17,438 bases of DNA, taken from positions 1 through 17,438 of the forward strand of contig CALAEZ010000195.1 of NCBI GenBank assembly GCA_937891125.1, read 5' to 3'. Of this stretch, positions 7,690-15,814 are shown piece after piece. Below the pieces are notes generated by a model. That model was not told the origin of the DNA, did not search any database, and saw only the letters and a program-made list of their open reading frames with translations. The position numbers and the translations under genes were made by a program. The DNA is from an uncultured Treponema sp. (lineage in GTDB: Bacteria; Spirochaetota; Spirochaetia; Treponematales; Treponemataceae). Each line of letters begins with the position of its first letter. The first letter of the stretch is position 1.

Positions 7690-8523
7690 ATGAAGGTACT
7701 GGAAGCACCCTTTGTTCAGGGTTTTATTCGTCTGTGTACAGACGGCTGGGATTTAGGTTGGCATGAGCGCAACGGTGGTAATCTTTCTTATCGCATTAAG
7801 GATGAAGAAATTAAATCGGTAGCTTCCGAATTGAAGACCGACAAAGAATGGCAGCCCATTGGCACCAGCGTGCCGAATTTGGCAAATGAATACTTCTTGG
7901 TAACTGGCAGCGGCAAATTCTTCCGCAATGTTGCTCTTGATCCGGAAGCAAACATCAGCATTATTGAGCTTGATGACAAAGGTGAAAACTTCCGCATTCG
8001 CTGGGGTATGCGTGACGGCGGTCGCCCGACAAGCGAGCTTCCAAGCCATCTTATGAATCTGGAAGTAAAAAAGATTGAGACAAACGGTGCGTATCGCGTT
8101 GTCTATCATGCACACTGCACAAACACCATTGCGCTTACCTTTGTTCTGCCACTTGACGGCAAGGTCTGGACACGCGAGCTGTGGGAATGTGCTACCGAAT
8201 GTCCAGTTGTGTTCCCGCAGGGAATCGGCATTGTGCCTTGGATGGTTCCGGGCGGACGCGACATTGCTGTTGAAACAAGCAAGCTTATGAAGGAATATGA
8301 TGTTGCAATTTGGGCACATCACGGCATGTTCTGCTCAGGTCCTGATTTTGACATCACGTTCGGGCTTATGCACACAGTCGAAAAAGCTGCAGAAATCTTA
8401 GTGAAGGTGCTTTCAATGACACCACGCAAGGCGCAGACCATTCAGCCAAAAGAATTTAAGGCGCTTGCAAAAGATTTTCACGTTGAACTGCCAAAGAAAT
8501 TCTTGTACGAAAAGCCGTTCTAG
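7690..8523 (+). CDS. rhaD: Rhamnulose-1-phosphate aldolase
   Basis: 277 residues of a class II zinc aldolase that splits L-rhamnulose 1-phosphate into dihydroxyacetone phosphate and L-lactaldehyde. The N-terminal FVQGF...GWHERNGGNLSYR matches RhaD. The catalytic Glu is E116 in GRPTSELPSH, and zinc ligands are H140 and H142 (YHAHCTN) and H211 (WAHHGMF); each is exactly one less than the E. coli numbers E117, H141, H143 and H212 as I recall them, which also supports the start at 7690 rather than the ATG at 7684. Length and motifs fit RhaD better than the shorter fuculose-1-phosphate or ribulose-phosphate relatives. Last gene of the operon, followed by a strong terminator. Confidence 0.93.
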   Translation: MKVLEAPFVQGFIRLCTDGWDLGWHERNGGNLSYRIKDEEIKSVASELKTDKEWQPIGTSVPNLANEYFLVTGSGKFFRNVALDPEANISIIELDDKGENFRIRWGMRDGGRPTSELPSHLMNLEVKKIETNGAYRVVYHAHCTNTIALTFVLPLDGKVWTRELWECATECPVVFPQGIGIVPWMVPGGRDIAVETSKLMKEYDVAIWAHHGMFCSGPDFDITFGLMHTVEKAAEILVKVLSMTPRKAQTIQPKEFKALAKDFHVELPKKFLYEKPF

Positions 8524-8550
8524 TTTTTGCTAGCAGCGCACATTTTGTAT

Positions 8551-8594
8551 AAACTGCCGTTTTAGAGCTAGGTTTTGAGGCGGCAGTTTTTTTT
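8551..8594 (+). terminator. Rho-independent terminator after rhaD
   Basis: Perfect 9-bp arms AAACTGCCG (8551-8559) and CGGCAGTTT (8581-8589) with a 21-base loop, then eight T in total up to 8594 and a further T run after one G. It lies about 28 bases after the rhaD stop. Confidence 0.88.
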
Positions 8595-8624
8595 GTTTTT
8601 TTCAAAAAAAGCCATTGCATTAAA

Positions 8625-8672
8625 ACGCTATATTTAGTAGATTTTTACTCACCTAGGCGCTATATCTAGCGC
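8625..8672 (+). promoter_or_regulatory. Tandem NrdR boxes upstream of nrdDG
   Basis: Two 16-bp near-palindromes: box 1 at 8625-8640 with core CTATATTTAG and box 2 at 8657-8672 with core CTATATCTAG. Both fit the known NrdR box pattern (core CWATATaTWG with imperfect flanks). They are 32 bp apart, three helical turns, with a 16-bp linker, which is the usual paired arrangement. The next gene is nrdD. NrdR is an ATP-cone repressor that shuts down ribonucleotide reductase genes when dATP is high. Candidate -10 elements overlap the boxes (TATATT at 8629) or lie downstream (TAATAT at 8695, TATAAA at 8700), but none has a good -35, so the promoter itself is unresolved. Confidence 0.8.
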
Positions 8673-8724
8673 TTTTTTCTAGTACGTCAAATCTTAATAT
8701 ATAAACGGTGGGGAAACTGCAACT

Positions 8725-10896
8725 ATGAAAATCATCAAGCGAAACGGCGAAGAAGTCTTATTCGACAGAGAAAAAATCATTACGGCAATTCTGAACGCAA
8801 ATCATAATGACGAAGTGCCGCAGACCGGACGCCTTGATATTTTGAAAATCCGTGAGATTGCAGAGCGCATTGAAAAGGAATGCTTGCAGTCAAACCATGA
8901 AATGAACGTAGAGACCATACAGGATATGGTTGAAAAGGAGCTGATGGGAGCCGGCGCGTTCGACCTTGCAAAAATCTACATTACCTACCGCTATCAGCAC
9001 CAGCTTATGCGCAAGGCAAACAGCACCGACAAGCAGATTTTAAGCCTTTTGGAATGCAACAACGAGGAAGTAAAGCAGGAAAATTCAAATAAAAACCCGA
9101 TTGTCGTTTCCGTGCAGCGGGATTACATGGCAGGCGAAGTTTCCAAGGACATTACCAAGCGTTTCCTTTTGGACGAGGACATTGTAAAGGCGCACGAAGA
9201 GGGCATTATCCACTTCCACGACGCAGACTACTTTGCTCAGCATATGCATAACTGCGACCTGGTAAATCTTGAGGACATGCTGCAAAACGGCACGGTCATC
9301 AGCGGAACAAAAATCGATAAGCCGCATTCTTTTTCTACCGCTTGTAACATTGCCACGCAGATTATTGCGCAGGTCGCTTCAAGCCAGTACGGCGGTCAGA
9401 GCGTGTCGCTTGCCCATTTAGCGCCATTTGTTGACGTGAGCCGCCAGAAGTTCATGCGCGAAATTAGCGAGGTAGAAGCGCGTGCGGGCGTGAGCTACAC
9501 CGACGAGCAGAAAAAGGCGATTGTAGACATGCGCCTGAAAGACGAAATTACGCGCGGCGTGCAGACTATTCAGTATCAGGTGGTTACGCTTATGACGACA
9601 AACGGTCAGGCGCCGTTTGTTACCGTGTTCATGTACCTGAACGAAGCGAAAAATGAGCAGGAAAAGGCTGACCTTGCCATGATTATCGAGGAAGTGCTGT
9701 GTCAGCGGTATCAGGGCGTAAAGAACGAAAAGGGCTACTGGGTAACGCCCGCCTTCCCCAAGCTTATTTACGTGCTTGAGCCGGACAATATCGAAGAAGG
9801 CTCAAAATACTACTACCTGACTGAAATGGCGGCAAAATGTACCGCGCGCCGCTTAGTGCCTGACTACATTAGCGAAAAGAAAATGCTTGAGCTAAAAGAA
9901 GGCTTCTGCTATCCGTGCATGGGCTGCCGCTCATTCCTGACCGTCTACCGCGACCCGGAAACTGGCAAGGGTAAATTCTACGGCCGCTTTAATCAGGGCG
10001 TTGTGACGATTAACCTTGTTGACGTTGCCTGCTCTTCCGGCGGTGACATGGACGAGTTCTGGGACATTTTTGACAGCCGCCTTGAGCTGTGTTACCGCGC
10101 GCTTATGCACCGCCACCGCCGCCTTTTGGGCACTCAAAGCGACGTTGCCCCGATTCTATGGCAGAACGGCGCGCTTGCCCGCTTACAGAAGGGCGAAAAA
10201 ATCGACCGGCTGCTTTTCGGCGGCTATTCTACCATTTCGCTTGGCTACGCAGGTCTTTGCGAATGCGTGCAGTATATGACCGGAAAGCCGCACACCGACC
10301 CGGAATCTACACCGTTTGCGCTTAAAATCATGCGGCATATGAACGAAAAGTGTGCCGAGTGGAAGGCAAAAGAGAATATCGCGTTCTCGCTGTATGGCAC
10401 TCCGCTTGAAAGCACGACCTACAAGTTTGCAAAGTGCTTAAAGCGCCGCTTTGGCGAGATTCCAAACGTAACGGACAAAAACTACATTACCAACAGCTAC
10501 CACATTCACGTAACTGAGCCGGTAGACGCATTTACCAAGCTTACGTTTGAAAGCCAGTTCCAGGAGCTGAGCCCGGGCGGCGCGGTCAGCTACGTGGAAG
10601 TTCCGAACATGGAGCAGAATATTCCGGCTGTTATGGCGCTTTTGAAGCATATTTATGAAAACATCATGTATGCAGAGCTTAACACCAAGAGCGATTGCTG
10701 TCAGAAGTGCGGCTACACGGGCGAAATCCGCATTGTGACTGACAGCGAAAATAAGCTTGTGTGGGAATGTCCTAACTGCGGTAACCGCGACCAGAGCACG
10801 ATGAACGTAGCGCGCCGCACCTGTGGCTACATCGGTACGCAGTACTGGAATCAGGGACGCACGCAGGAAATTAAGGAGCGCGTTCTGCACCTGTAG
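8725..10896 (+). CDS. nrdD: Anaerobic (class III) ribonucleoside-triphosphate reductase
   Basis: 723 residues, normal for NrdD. The enzyme makes deoxyribonucleotides without oxygen through a glycyl radical. Residues 1 to about 92 form the ATP-cone regulatory domain (MKIIKRNGEEVLFDREKI). The catalytic barrel carries the conserved MHNCDLVNL Cys (C177) and the thiyl-radical candidate C401 in MGCRSFL. The C-terminus holds a four-cysteine zinc site (C659, C662, C682, C685) and the radical-bearing glycine in RRTCGYIG, most likely G701. A GGTGGGG at 8707-8713 is the ribosome binding site, 11 bases from the ATG. nrdG follows after 8 bp, as is common. Transcription is probably under NrdR control through the two boxes upstream. 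Confidence 0.97.
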   Translation: MKIIKRNGEEVLFDREKIITAILNANHNDEVPQTGRLDILKIREIAERIEKECLQSNHEMNVETIQDMVEKELMGAGAFDLAKIYITYRYQHQLMRKANSTDKQILSLLECNNEEVKQENSNKNPIVVSVQRDYMAGEVSKDITKRFLLDEDIVKAHEEGIIHFHDADYFAQHMHNCDLVNLEDMLQNGTVISGTKIDKPHSFSTACNIATQIIAQVASSQYGGQSVSLAHLAPFVDVSRQKFMREISEVEARAGVSYTDEQKKAIVDMRLKDEITRGVQTIQYQVVTLMTTNGQAPFVTVFMYLNEAKNEQEKADLAMIIEEVLCQRYQGVKNEKGYWVTPAFPKLIYVLEPDNIEEGSKYYYLTEMAAKCTARRLVPDYISEKKMLELKEGFCYPCMGCRSFLTVYRDPETGKGKFYGRFNQGVVTINLVDVACSSGGDMDEFWDIFDSRLELCYRALMHRHRRLLGTQSDVAPILWQNGALARLQKGEKIDRLLFGGYSTISLGYAGLCECVQYMTGKPHTDPESTPFALKIMRHMNEKCAEWKAKENIAFSLYGTPLESTTYKFAKCLKRRFGEIPNVTDKNYITNSYHIHVTEPVDAFTKLTFESQFQELSPGGAVSYVEVPNMEQNIPAVMALLKHIYENIMYAELNTKSDCCQKCGYTGEIRIVTDSENKLVWECPNCGNRDQSTMNVARRTCGYIGTQYWNQGRTQEIKERVLHL

Positions 10897-10904
10897 GCAG
10901 AGAA

Positions 10905-11435
10905 ATGAATTACGGAAATATCAAAAAGACGGATATTGCAGACGGACCTGGTGTGCGCGTTTCGCTCTTTGTGTCCGGCTGTCGCAACAAATGCCCCGGC
11001 TGCTTTAACCAGATAACGTGGGATTTTGCCTACGGAGCGTTGTTTACGCGTGAGGTAGAAGACGAGCTTTTGTCATCTCTTGCGCCTGCCTATATTGCCG
11101 GGCTTACCGTGCTCGGCGGCGAACCGTTTGAAGAAGAAAATCAGCGCGTCTTAGCACCGTTTTTAGAGCGCGTGCGCACCGCTTACCCTCAGAAAACTAT
11201 CTGGTGCTACACCGGCTATGTTTACGACAAGGACATTCTGCCTGCTGACGGGCGCAAGCGGTGCGAGGTGACTGACCGCATGATTTCCTGCATTGACGTA
11301 CTTGTAGACGGCCCCTTTATGCTTGAAAAGCGCGACCTTACGCTGCAGTTCCGCGGAAGCTCAAATCAGCGGATTCTGGAGCTGCATCCTGCCGAGCCGA
11401 CCGCCGATGGAAAGCCTTTCCGCGTTATGAGCTAA
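10905..11435 (+). CDS. nrdG: Anaerobic ribonucleoside-triphosphate reductase activating protein
   Basis: 176 residues, slightly longer than E. coli NrdG (154). This radical-SAM enzyme abstracts hydrogen from the NrdD glycine. The cluster motif CxxxCxxC is visible as C26, C30, C33 in SGCRNKCPGC, and the SAM-contact motif as LGGEPF. The N-terminal NIKKTDIADGPGVRVSLFVSG is typical of the family. It starts 8 bp after the nrdD stop and shares its operon; a weak GGCAGAGA precedes the ATG. It converges on the chemotaxis receptor gene. Confidence 0.95.
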   Translation: MNYGNIKKTDIADGPGVRVSLFVSGCRNKCPGCFNQITWDFAYGALFTREVEDELLSSLAPAYIAGLTVLGGEPFEEENQRVLAPFLERVRTAYPQKTIWCYTGYVYDKDILPADGRKRCEVTDRMISCIDVLVDGPFMLEKRDLTLQFRGSSNQRILELHPAEPTADGKPFRVMS

Positions 11436-11448
11436 CAAGCGCCGATGT

Positions 11449-11556
11449 GGCATGCGCTAGCTTAGCAGGCGCCGCTCCGTGCGCAGCTCGCGTTGTACGC
11501 GTTGCTCCGTGCGCCATGCCGCACCCACCACAGCCCACCGCTTAAAAAGCAGGCGC
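11449..11556. repeat. GC-rich intergenic stretch with short direct and inverted repeats
   Basis: Between the convergent nrdG and chemotaxis genes. GCTCCGTGCGC occurs twice (11474-11484, 11504-11514; period 30), AGCAGGCGC occurs twice (11464-11472, 11548-11556), and GGCATGCGC (11449-11457) is nearly inverted at 11511-11520 (GCGCCATGCC). A small CGCGT-TGT-ACGCG hairpin lies between. No T-tract follows, so it is not a standard intrinsic terminator, and no coding frame is convincing. It may be a folded 3' region or a copy of a dispersed intergenic repeat. Confidence 0.5.
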
Positions 11557-11560
11557 GTGC

Positions 11561-13378
11561 TTACACCTTAAAGCCGTTTACCATCGTTGCAACGTTATTT
11601 GACGCTGCTTTTGTCTGATCGGCGGCGCTTACCGCATCTTGTGCTGTCATGAGCATTTCGTCAATGCTGCCAGAAATTTCCTCTGAGCGGCTGTGTGTGC
11701 TTTCTGCAAGCTCCTTCAGCTCGGTAATGTCACCAGATACCTTTGCGCTTTCACCCTTCATTTCTGCAGACGCATTCAAAATGCTCTTTGTCGTTTCATC
11801 AAGCGTTTTCATCGTGTTCAGAATGTCGTCAACGCCCGCTGTTTCTTCCTTCATGCCGCCCTGTACCTGCTTCATCAGATTCTGGAGCAGCAAAATCTTT
11901 TCACGCATACCTTCAAATGCGGTTGCCGATTTATCGTTCGAGCTTACTATGCCGACAATGGCGTGCGAAATGCTTTCAAGTAGCTTGGTGATGGCCGCAG
12001 ACTGCGCACTTGACGTTTCGGAAAGCTTTCTGATTTCGTCAGCAACAACGCTAAAGCCCTTGCCCGCTTCTCCTGCATGTGCTGCCTCAATGGCGGCGTT
12101 CATCGCAAGCAGGTTTGTCTGCTCGGCAATTGCCGCGATTGCCGCGTTTGCTTCAGTCAAATGCTCGCTTTGCGCAGAAATTTCGTCAAGCTCATCAGAA
12201 ACCGCCTCTAAAAGCTGCCTGCCGGCATCTGACTGCTCAACAAGCGTTTCGTACTGCTCCATGATGAGTGAAACATTTCTGCCAACAGAATTGATGTTGG
12301 CAGAAATCTGCTCAATCGCGCTTGACGCCTGCTGAATGGCATTTGTCTGGTCGGTAATTCTGCTGTCAAGCGTTGTGATTTGACCGTTCATGGCATGGAC
12401 TCTTGCGTCAACATTTTCTATCTTAATGCTTTGCGTGCTGATTCTGCTGTTGATGTCGACAACGCCATGCGCCGTTCTTTCAATCTGTTGGACGTGTTTT
12501 TCCATTTTGTCAGAAAGCGTGGTGCCTGTATCCGTTAAAACTGTTGTTTCCTGCTTTAGCGAGCCGACAAGCCGATTCATGCTGTCAATAACGCTGTTAC
12601 AGCTGTTTGAAAGCGAGCCGAGCTCATTTTTTGCGCTGTAGGGGATTTTCGTCGTTAAATCAGCTTTTCCCGTCGCTATTTTCTGCATTTCGTTTGAGAT
12701 TCTGCCCATGGTGTTAAACAACATGCGGGTAAATAAGGTGATAATCACCAGTCCTATAACGACAAAAGCGAGCGTTACGATGATAAGAGAAAGGATTTCT
12801 TCTTGAATCTTTTTAAGAATGAACTGAACGTCAAAATCAACGCCGAGTAACCCGACGATTTTGCCGCTAGAGTTTTTTATAGCGGCATACGAGCTTATGG
12901 TGTAGCCCCAGCCTTCCTGCTCCTCTAAGCCGCCAGAAAAAATCAGACCTGTTGTCATTGCCTTGATAACAGCATCTCCATAGCTTGAAATGTCTTCTTC
13001 GGTGCCAATCGGCGAAAAGTTTTCTTCATCGCTTGGGTCGCAGCTGCCGTCAATAACGTACTTGTAGTTCATGCCACGTCCAGTTGGAACCATGGTGTAT
13101 AGATACATACAGTTAATTGTTTCGGCAATATCAAGCAATGCAAGACGGCATTCTTCGTAGTAGGGGTCATTTTCATCTAATGACTGCGCAACCCGCTCAA
13201 ACTGGTCGCCATCAATGATTTCAATGGCTTTTTTCAGTGATGTCTTCCCTTGATTTTGTGCAATCGCAACGCCTGTTTGCAAGATTGAAAGACAAGCGAG
13301 CCCTGCAAGCACGCCACAAGAAAGCAAAACGAATGCTGCAAAAACAGCAATAAATCGTATTCTAATAGATGAAAACAT
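11561..13378 (-). CDS. Methyl-accepting chemotaxis protein
   Basis: 605 residues of a classical transmembrane chemoreceptor. TM1 lies at about 7-33, a periplasmic ligand-binding region at about 34-194 (Cache-like: YAAIKNSSGKIVGLLGVDFD near its end), TM2 at about 195-217, HAMP at about 218-270, then the helical signalling domain. The CheA/CheW-binding hairpin tip is intact at about 417-454 (IAEQTNLLAMNAAIEAAHAG, GFSVVADEIRKL). No C-terminal pentapeptide tether for CheR is present (ends NGFKV). The start is set by GGAGG on the minus strand (plus 13386-13390), seven bases before the ATG. The ligand cannot be told from the sequence. It stands alone, convergent with nrdDG and divergent from dnaX. 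Confidence 0.93.
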   Translation of the reverse strand: MFSSIRIRFIAVFAAFVLLSCGVLAGLACLSILQTGVAIAQNQGKTSLKKAIEIIDGDQFERVAQSLDENDPYYEECRLALLDIAETINCMYLYTMVPTGRGMNYKYVIDGSCDPSDEENFSPIGTEEDISSYGDAVIKAMTTGLIFSGGLEEQEGWGYTISSYAAIKNSSGKIVGLLGVDFDVQFILKKIQEEILSLIIVTLAFVVIGLVIITLFTRMLFNTMGRISNEMQKIATGKADLTTKIPYSAKNELGSLSNSCNSVIDSMNRLVGSLKQETTVLTDTGTTLSDKMEKHVQQIERTAHGVVDINSRISTQSIKIENVDARVHAMNGQITTLDSRITDQTNAIQQASSAIEQISANINSVGRNVSLIMEQYETLVEQSDAGRQLLEAVSDELDEISAQSEHLTEANAAIAAIAEQTNLLAMNAAIEAAHAGEAGKGFSVVADEIRKLSETSSAQSAAITKLLESISHAIVGIVSSNDKSATAFEGMREKILLLQNLMKQVQGGMKEETAGVDDILNTMKTLDETTKSILNASAEMKGESAKVSGDITELKELAESTHSRSEEISGSIDEMLMTAQDAVSAADQTKAASNNVATMVNGFKV

Positions 13379-13403
13379 GCGTTATCCTCCAAAAACAAGC
13401 GTT

Positions 13404-13432
13404 ATTTTACTGCAAGTGGCTTATTAAGACAA
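13404..13432 (-). promoter_or_regulatory. Promoter of the chemotaxis receptor gene
   Basis: On the minus strand TTGTCT (plus 13427-13432) and TAAAAT (plus 13404-13409) are separated by exactly 17 bp, a sigma-70-like layout. The expected transcript start near 13397 leaves a leader of about 20 bases that includes the GGAGG site. I see no sigma-28 type motility promoter. Confidence 0.55.
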
Positions 13433-13487
13433 GAAAAACTGTTTGCGTGTTTGCGGCGGTACGGGGAGACGGTGCTGCATGTATACC

Positions 13488-13516
13488 TTGTAGTTACGTC
13501 CATTTTTAGCTATATT
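13488..13516 (+). promoter_or_regulatory. Promoter of dnaX, placed for a leaderless mRNA
   Basis: TTGTAG (13488-13493), a 17-bp spacer and TATATT (13511-13516; 5 of 6 to consensus). Standard spacing puts the transcript start at or within a base or two of 13523, the A of the dnaX ATG. No Shine-Dalgarno sequence precedes that ATG, which agrees with a leaderless transcript. Confidence 0.55.
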
Positions 13517-13522
13517 GTAGCT

Positions 13523-15814
13523 ATGTCTTATGAAGTAACCGCCACTCGGCGCCGTCCGCAGCGTTTTGAAGATTTAGCCGGACAAGAGTTTGTCGCCGAA
13601 ACCTTACGTAATTCCATTCAGTCACAGAAAATTGCTCATGCGTACCTGTTTTCAGGTCCGCGTGGTTGTGGTAAAACGTCTACCGCTCGTATTCTTGCGA
13701 AGGCGCTGAACTGTACGCATGGACCGACGGCGACTCCGTGCGGTGAATGTCAGATGTGTAAGGAAATTACAAAAGGCGCGTGTACGGATGTTATTGAAAT
13801 TGATGGTGCGTCTAACACCAGTGTAAACGATGTACGCCAGATTAAAGACGAGGTGCTGTTCCCACCGCAGAGCTGTCGCTATAAGATTTACATTATCGAC
13901 GAGGTGCACATGCTTTCGACGAGCGCCTTTAATGCACTTCTTAAGACGATTGAAGAGCCGCCGCCCTACGTCATCTTCATTTTTGCAACAACAGAATTGC
14001 AAAAGGTGCCTGCAACCATAAAAAGCCGCTGCCAGCAGTTTAACTTTAGATTAGTGCCTGTAGAGCGCGTTAAGCAGCTTTTGGCAGAGGCGTGCAAAGA
14101 CATAAATATTCAGGCAGAAGATGAGGCACTCTATTGGATTGCGCGCGAATCTACTGGCAGTGTGCGCGACTCCTACACGCTTTTTGACCAGGTTGCAGCT
14201 TTTAGTGGCGACAAAATTACCTATGAGAAGATTCGCGACAAGCTTGGGCTTGTGGGCGTTGACCGCTTAAATGCCATTTTTGAAGATTGCGCGCAGTCTA
14301 AGACGCAGGATGCGCTTACCAAGCTTGACGGCTTTTTACAAAACGGTATTTCCATTGAGCAGCTGATTTCGAACGCAACCGACTACCTGCGCTCGCTGTT
14401 GCTCATTAAAAACGGCATTACCAAGGAAGCACTCCTCGGGCAGGCAGCAGAGCGCTATTCACGCATGGTGCTTGGCGCCTGGAACAGCGTGCAAATAGAG
14501 CGCGGGCTATCGCTTTTGCTCCAGCTATACCGCGATATACGCTATTCACTAAGCCCTCGCTATGAGCTGGAGCTTGTATTCAGTCGCCTCAGCTGGCTTA
14601 ATCAATATGTGTCGCCAGCAGAGGTAAAAGCTGCGATTGATAGCGCTCATGCACTTCTTTCGGGCGCTCCCCAGGCGCCGTCAACAGCGCATACCGCACA
14701 GGGTTCCCTGCAGGCGCCAGCGCAGAGTGGTTCGCCGTCGTTTGCGTATACACCACATCCTGCGGCGCAAGCAGACGTGGCGTCGTCAATAGCGCCGTTA
14801 ACCGCACCCGCTGCATCCCAGATGCCATCGCAAGCCGCTTTTCGTGCAGCGCCCGCGCAAGATATGCAAGTGCCGTCATTTGATACGGCGCGCACCTCTG
14901 GGACGCAGGCTGTTCCCCATGGTATGCCCATGTTCAGTGCATTGGCAGGCGGCGGGGGACAACCACAGGCTGCTGCACCACAAGCGTCGGCGCCGCAAAC
15001 GCCCGCTCAGTCGGGCATGGCACCCGTGTCCTCACAGTCTGCCGTGCAGCAGTCGGCAAGCATACCGCAACAAAACGCACCACAGGCAATTTCGCCGCAA
15101 GCAGCACCAGCGCCTGTACAGCCCGTGCCTTCACCGCAGACGGGACTGCAGCCTGCGCCAGCAGTGCAGCCGCTCGCTCAGGTGCCGCCTGCAACCGATT
15201 TTTCTGACAGCGGGCAGCCGCTTCCTCCGCTTGAAATGGAGCAATACGATGACGGTCTAGGCGATGCGCCGGGTGCCAGTGCGCCAGCATTTGCCACTCT
15301 GCCTGCAGGACAGGCTTCGACGGGTGCACCTTCTTTTAGCAACGGCGGGGCTGTGCCGCCTGAACAAGCAGAAATGCAGCAGCAGGCAGTTGCGCTCGCT
15401 CAAAAAGGCGTGCGTGAGCAGCTCATTGCAAAGCTTACGGTGAACGATACGCTCCTTGCAGCACTTTTAATGCGTACAGGAAGCTGGACGCAAAACGGAA
15501 ATGCTGTCAGCGCCGAGGTTGATTCTGCATTTTTGAAAAGTCAGTTAGACGCGCAGGCGACAAAAATCGCTTCCGAGCTTACCGCGCTTACGGGCAGACA
15601 GACCGCATTTAGCGTACACGTGCGCGTGTTAAAGCCCGCGGCAACGCCACAGCAGCTTCCGCATGAGGTGCAACTCGTGTGCTCCATGTTTAAGGGCGCG
15701 GTCACAAACGTCGTTCCAAAAGAAAAAACAGCGCAAACAACGCAAAAACAGAGTATGCAGGCAGTTGATGATGAGGCGCCTGTGCAGGAGGATGAAAATG
15801 ATGAATCCCTTTGA
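13523..15814 (+). CDS. dnaX: DNA polymerase III subunit gamma/tau
   Basis: 763 residues from the ATG at 13523; the family N-terminus (MSYEV...RRRPQRFEDLAGQE) begins exactly there, so a TTG in frame at 13451 is rejected. It is the ATPase of the clamp-loader complex. AAA+ features: Walker A GPRGCGKTS, a zinc-binding cysteine cluster (C...CGECQMC), Walker B IIDEVHM, sensor/arginine-finger region SRCQQF, then domain III to about residue 375. Residues about 378-612 are a long Ala/Gln/Pro/Ser-rich linker, followed by a folded C-terminal region of about 120 residues and an acidic tail. I found no A-AAA-AAG slippery site of the E. coli kind, so a separate gamma product by frameshift is not supported. 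It overlaps ybaB at its 3' end and forms an operon with ybaB and recR. Confidence 0.95.
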   Translation: MSYEVTATRRRPQRFEDLAGQEFVAETLRNSIQSQKIAHAYLFSGPRGCGKTSTARILAKALNCTHGPTATPCGECQMCKEITKGACTDVIEIDGASNTSVNDVRQIKDEVLFPPQSCRYKIYIIDEVHMLSTSAFNALLKTIEEPPPYVIFIFATTELQKVPATIKSRCQQFNFRLVPVERVKQLLAEACKDINIQAEDEALYWIARESTGSVRDSYTLFDQVAAFSGDKITYEKIRDKLGLVGVDRLNAIFEDCAQSKTQDALTKLDGFLQNGISIEQLISNATDYLRSLLLIKNGITKEALLGQAAERYSRMVLGAWNSVQIERGLSLLLQLYRDIRYSLSPRYELELVFSRLSWLNQYVSPAEVKAAIDSAHALLSGAPQAPSTAHTAQGSLQAPAQSGSPSFAYTPHPAAQADVASSIAPLTAPAASQMPSQAAFRAAPAQDMQVPSFDTARTSGTQAVPHGMPMFSALAGGGGQPQAAAPQASAPQTPAQSGMAPVSSQSAVQQSASIPQQNAPQAISPQAAPAPVQPVPSPQTGLQPAPAVQPLAQVPPATDFSDSGQPLPPLEMEQYDDGLGDAPGASAPAFATLPAGQASTGAPSFSNGGAVPPEQAEMQQQAVALAQKGVREQLIAKLTVNDTLLAALLMRTGSWTQNGNAVSAEVDSAFLKSQLDAQATKIASELTALTGRQTAFSVHVRVLKPAATPQQLPHEVQLVCSMFKGAVTNVVPKEKTAQTTQKQSMQAVDDEAPVQEDENDESL
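15786..15791 (+). promoter_or_regulatory. Ribosome binding site AGGAGG for ybaB
   Basis: A perfect AGGAGG within the end of dnaX. It touches an ATG at 15792, lies six bases before the ATG at 15798 and nine before that at 15801, so one of the latter two is the start. Confidence 0.75.

Noticed and set aside
8559..8570. GTTTTAGAGCTA, identical to the start of the Streptococcus pyogenes Cas9 repeat
   Set aside because: It occurs once, inside the loop of the rhaD terminator hairpin, with no second repeat, spacer or cas gene. Coincidence.
8655..8678. Hairpin AGGCGCTA/TAGCGCTT followed by six T, resembling a second terminator
   Set aside because: The palindrome is better explained as the second NrdR box, since an almost identical core lies 32 bp upstream and nrdD follows; a strong terminator is already present at 8551-8594.
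11544..11562. Possible minus-strand terminator just after the chemotaxis gene (AAGCA/TGCTT stem with a T run)
   Set aside because: The stem is only 5 bp, overlaps the stop codon and uses part of the T run, so it is too weak to call.
13451..13522. Extended dnaX N-terminus from a TTG at 13451
   Set aside because: It would add 24 residues absent from the family and would lie across the predicted promoter; the conserved N-terminus starts at the ATG at 13523.
15398..15412. Run of A near the end of dnaX as a possible tau/gamma frameshift site
   Set aside because: Only five A are present (CAAAAAGG), without the A-AAA-AAG pattern in frame or an evident following stem.
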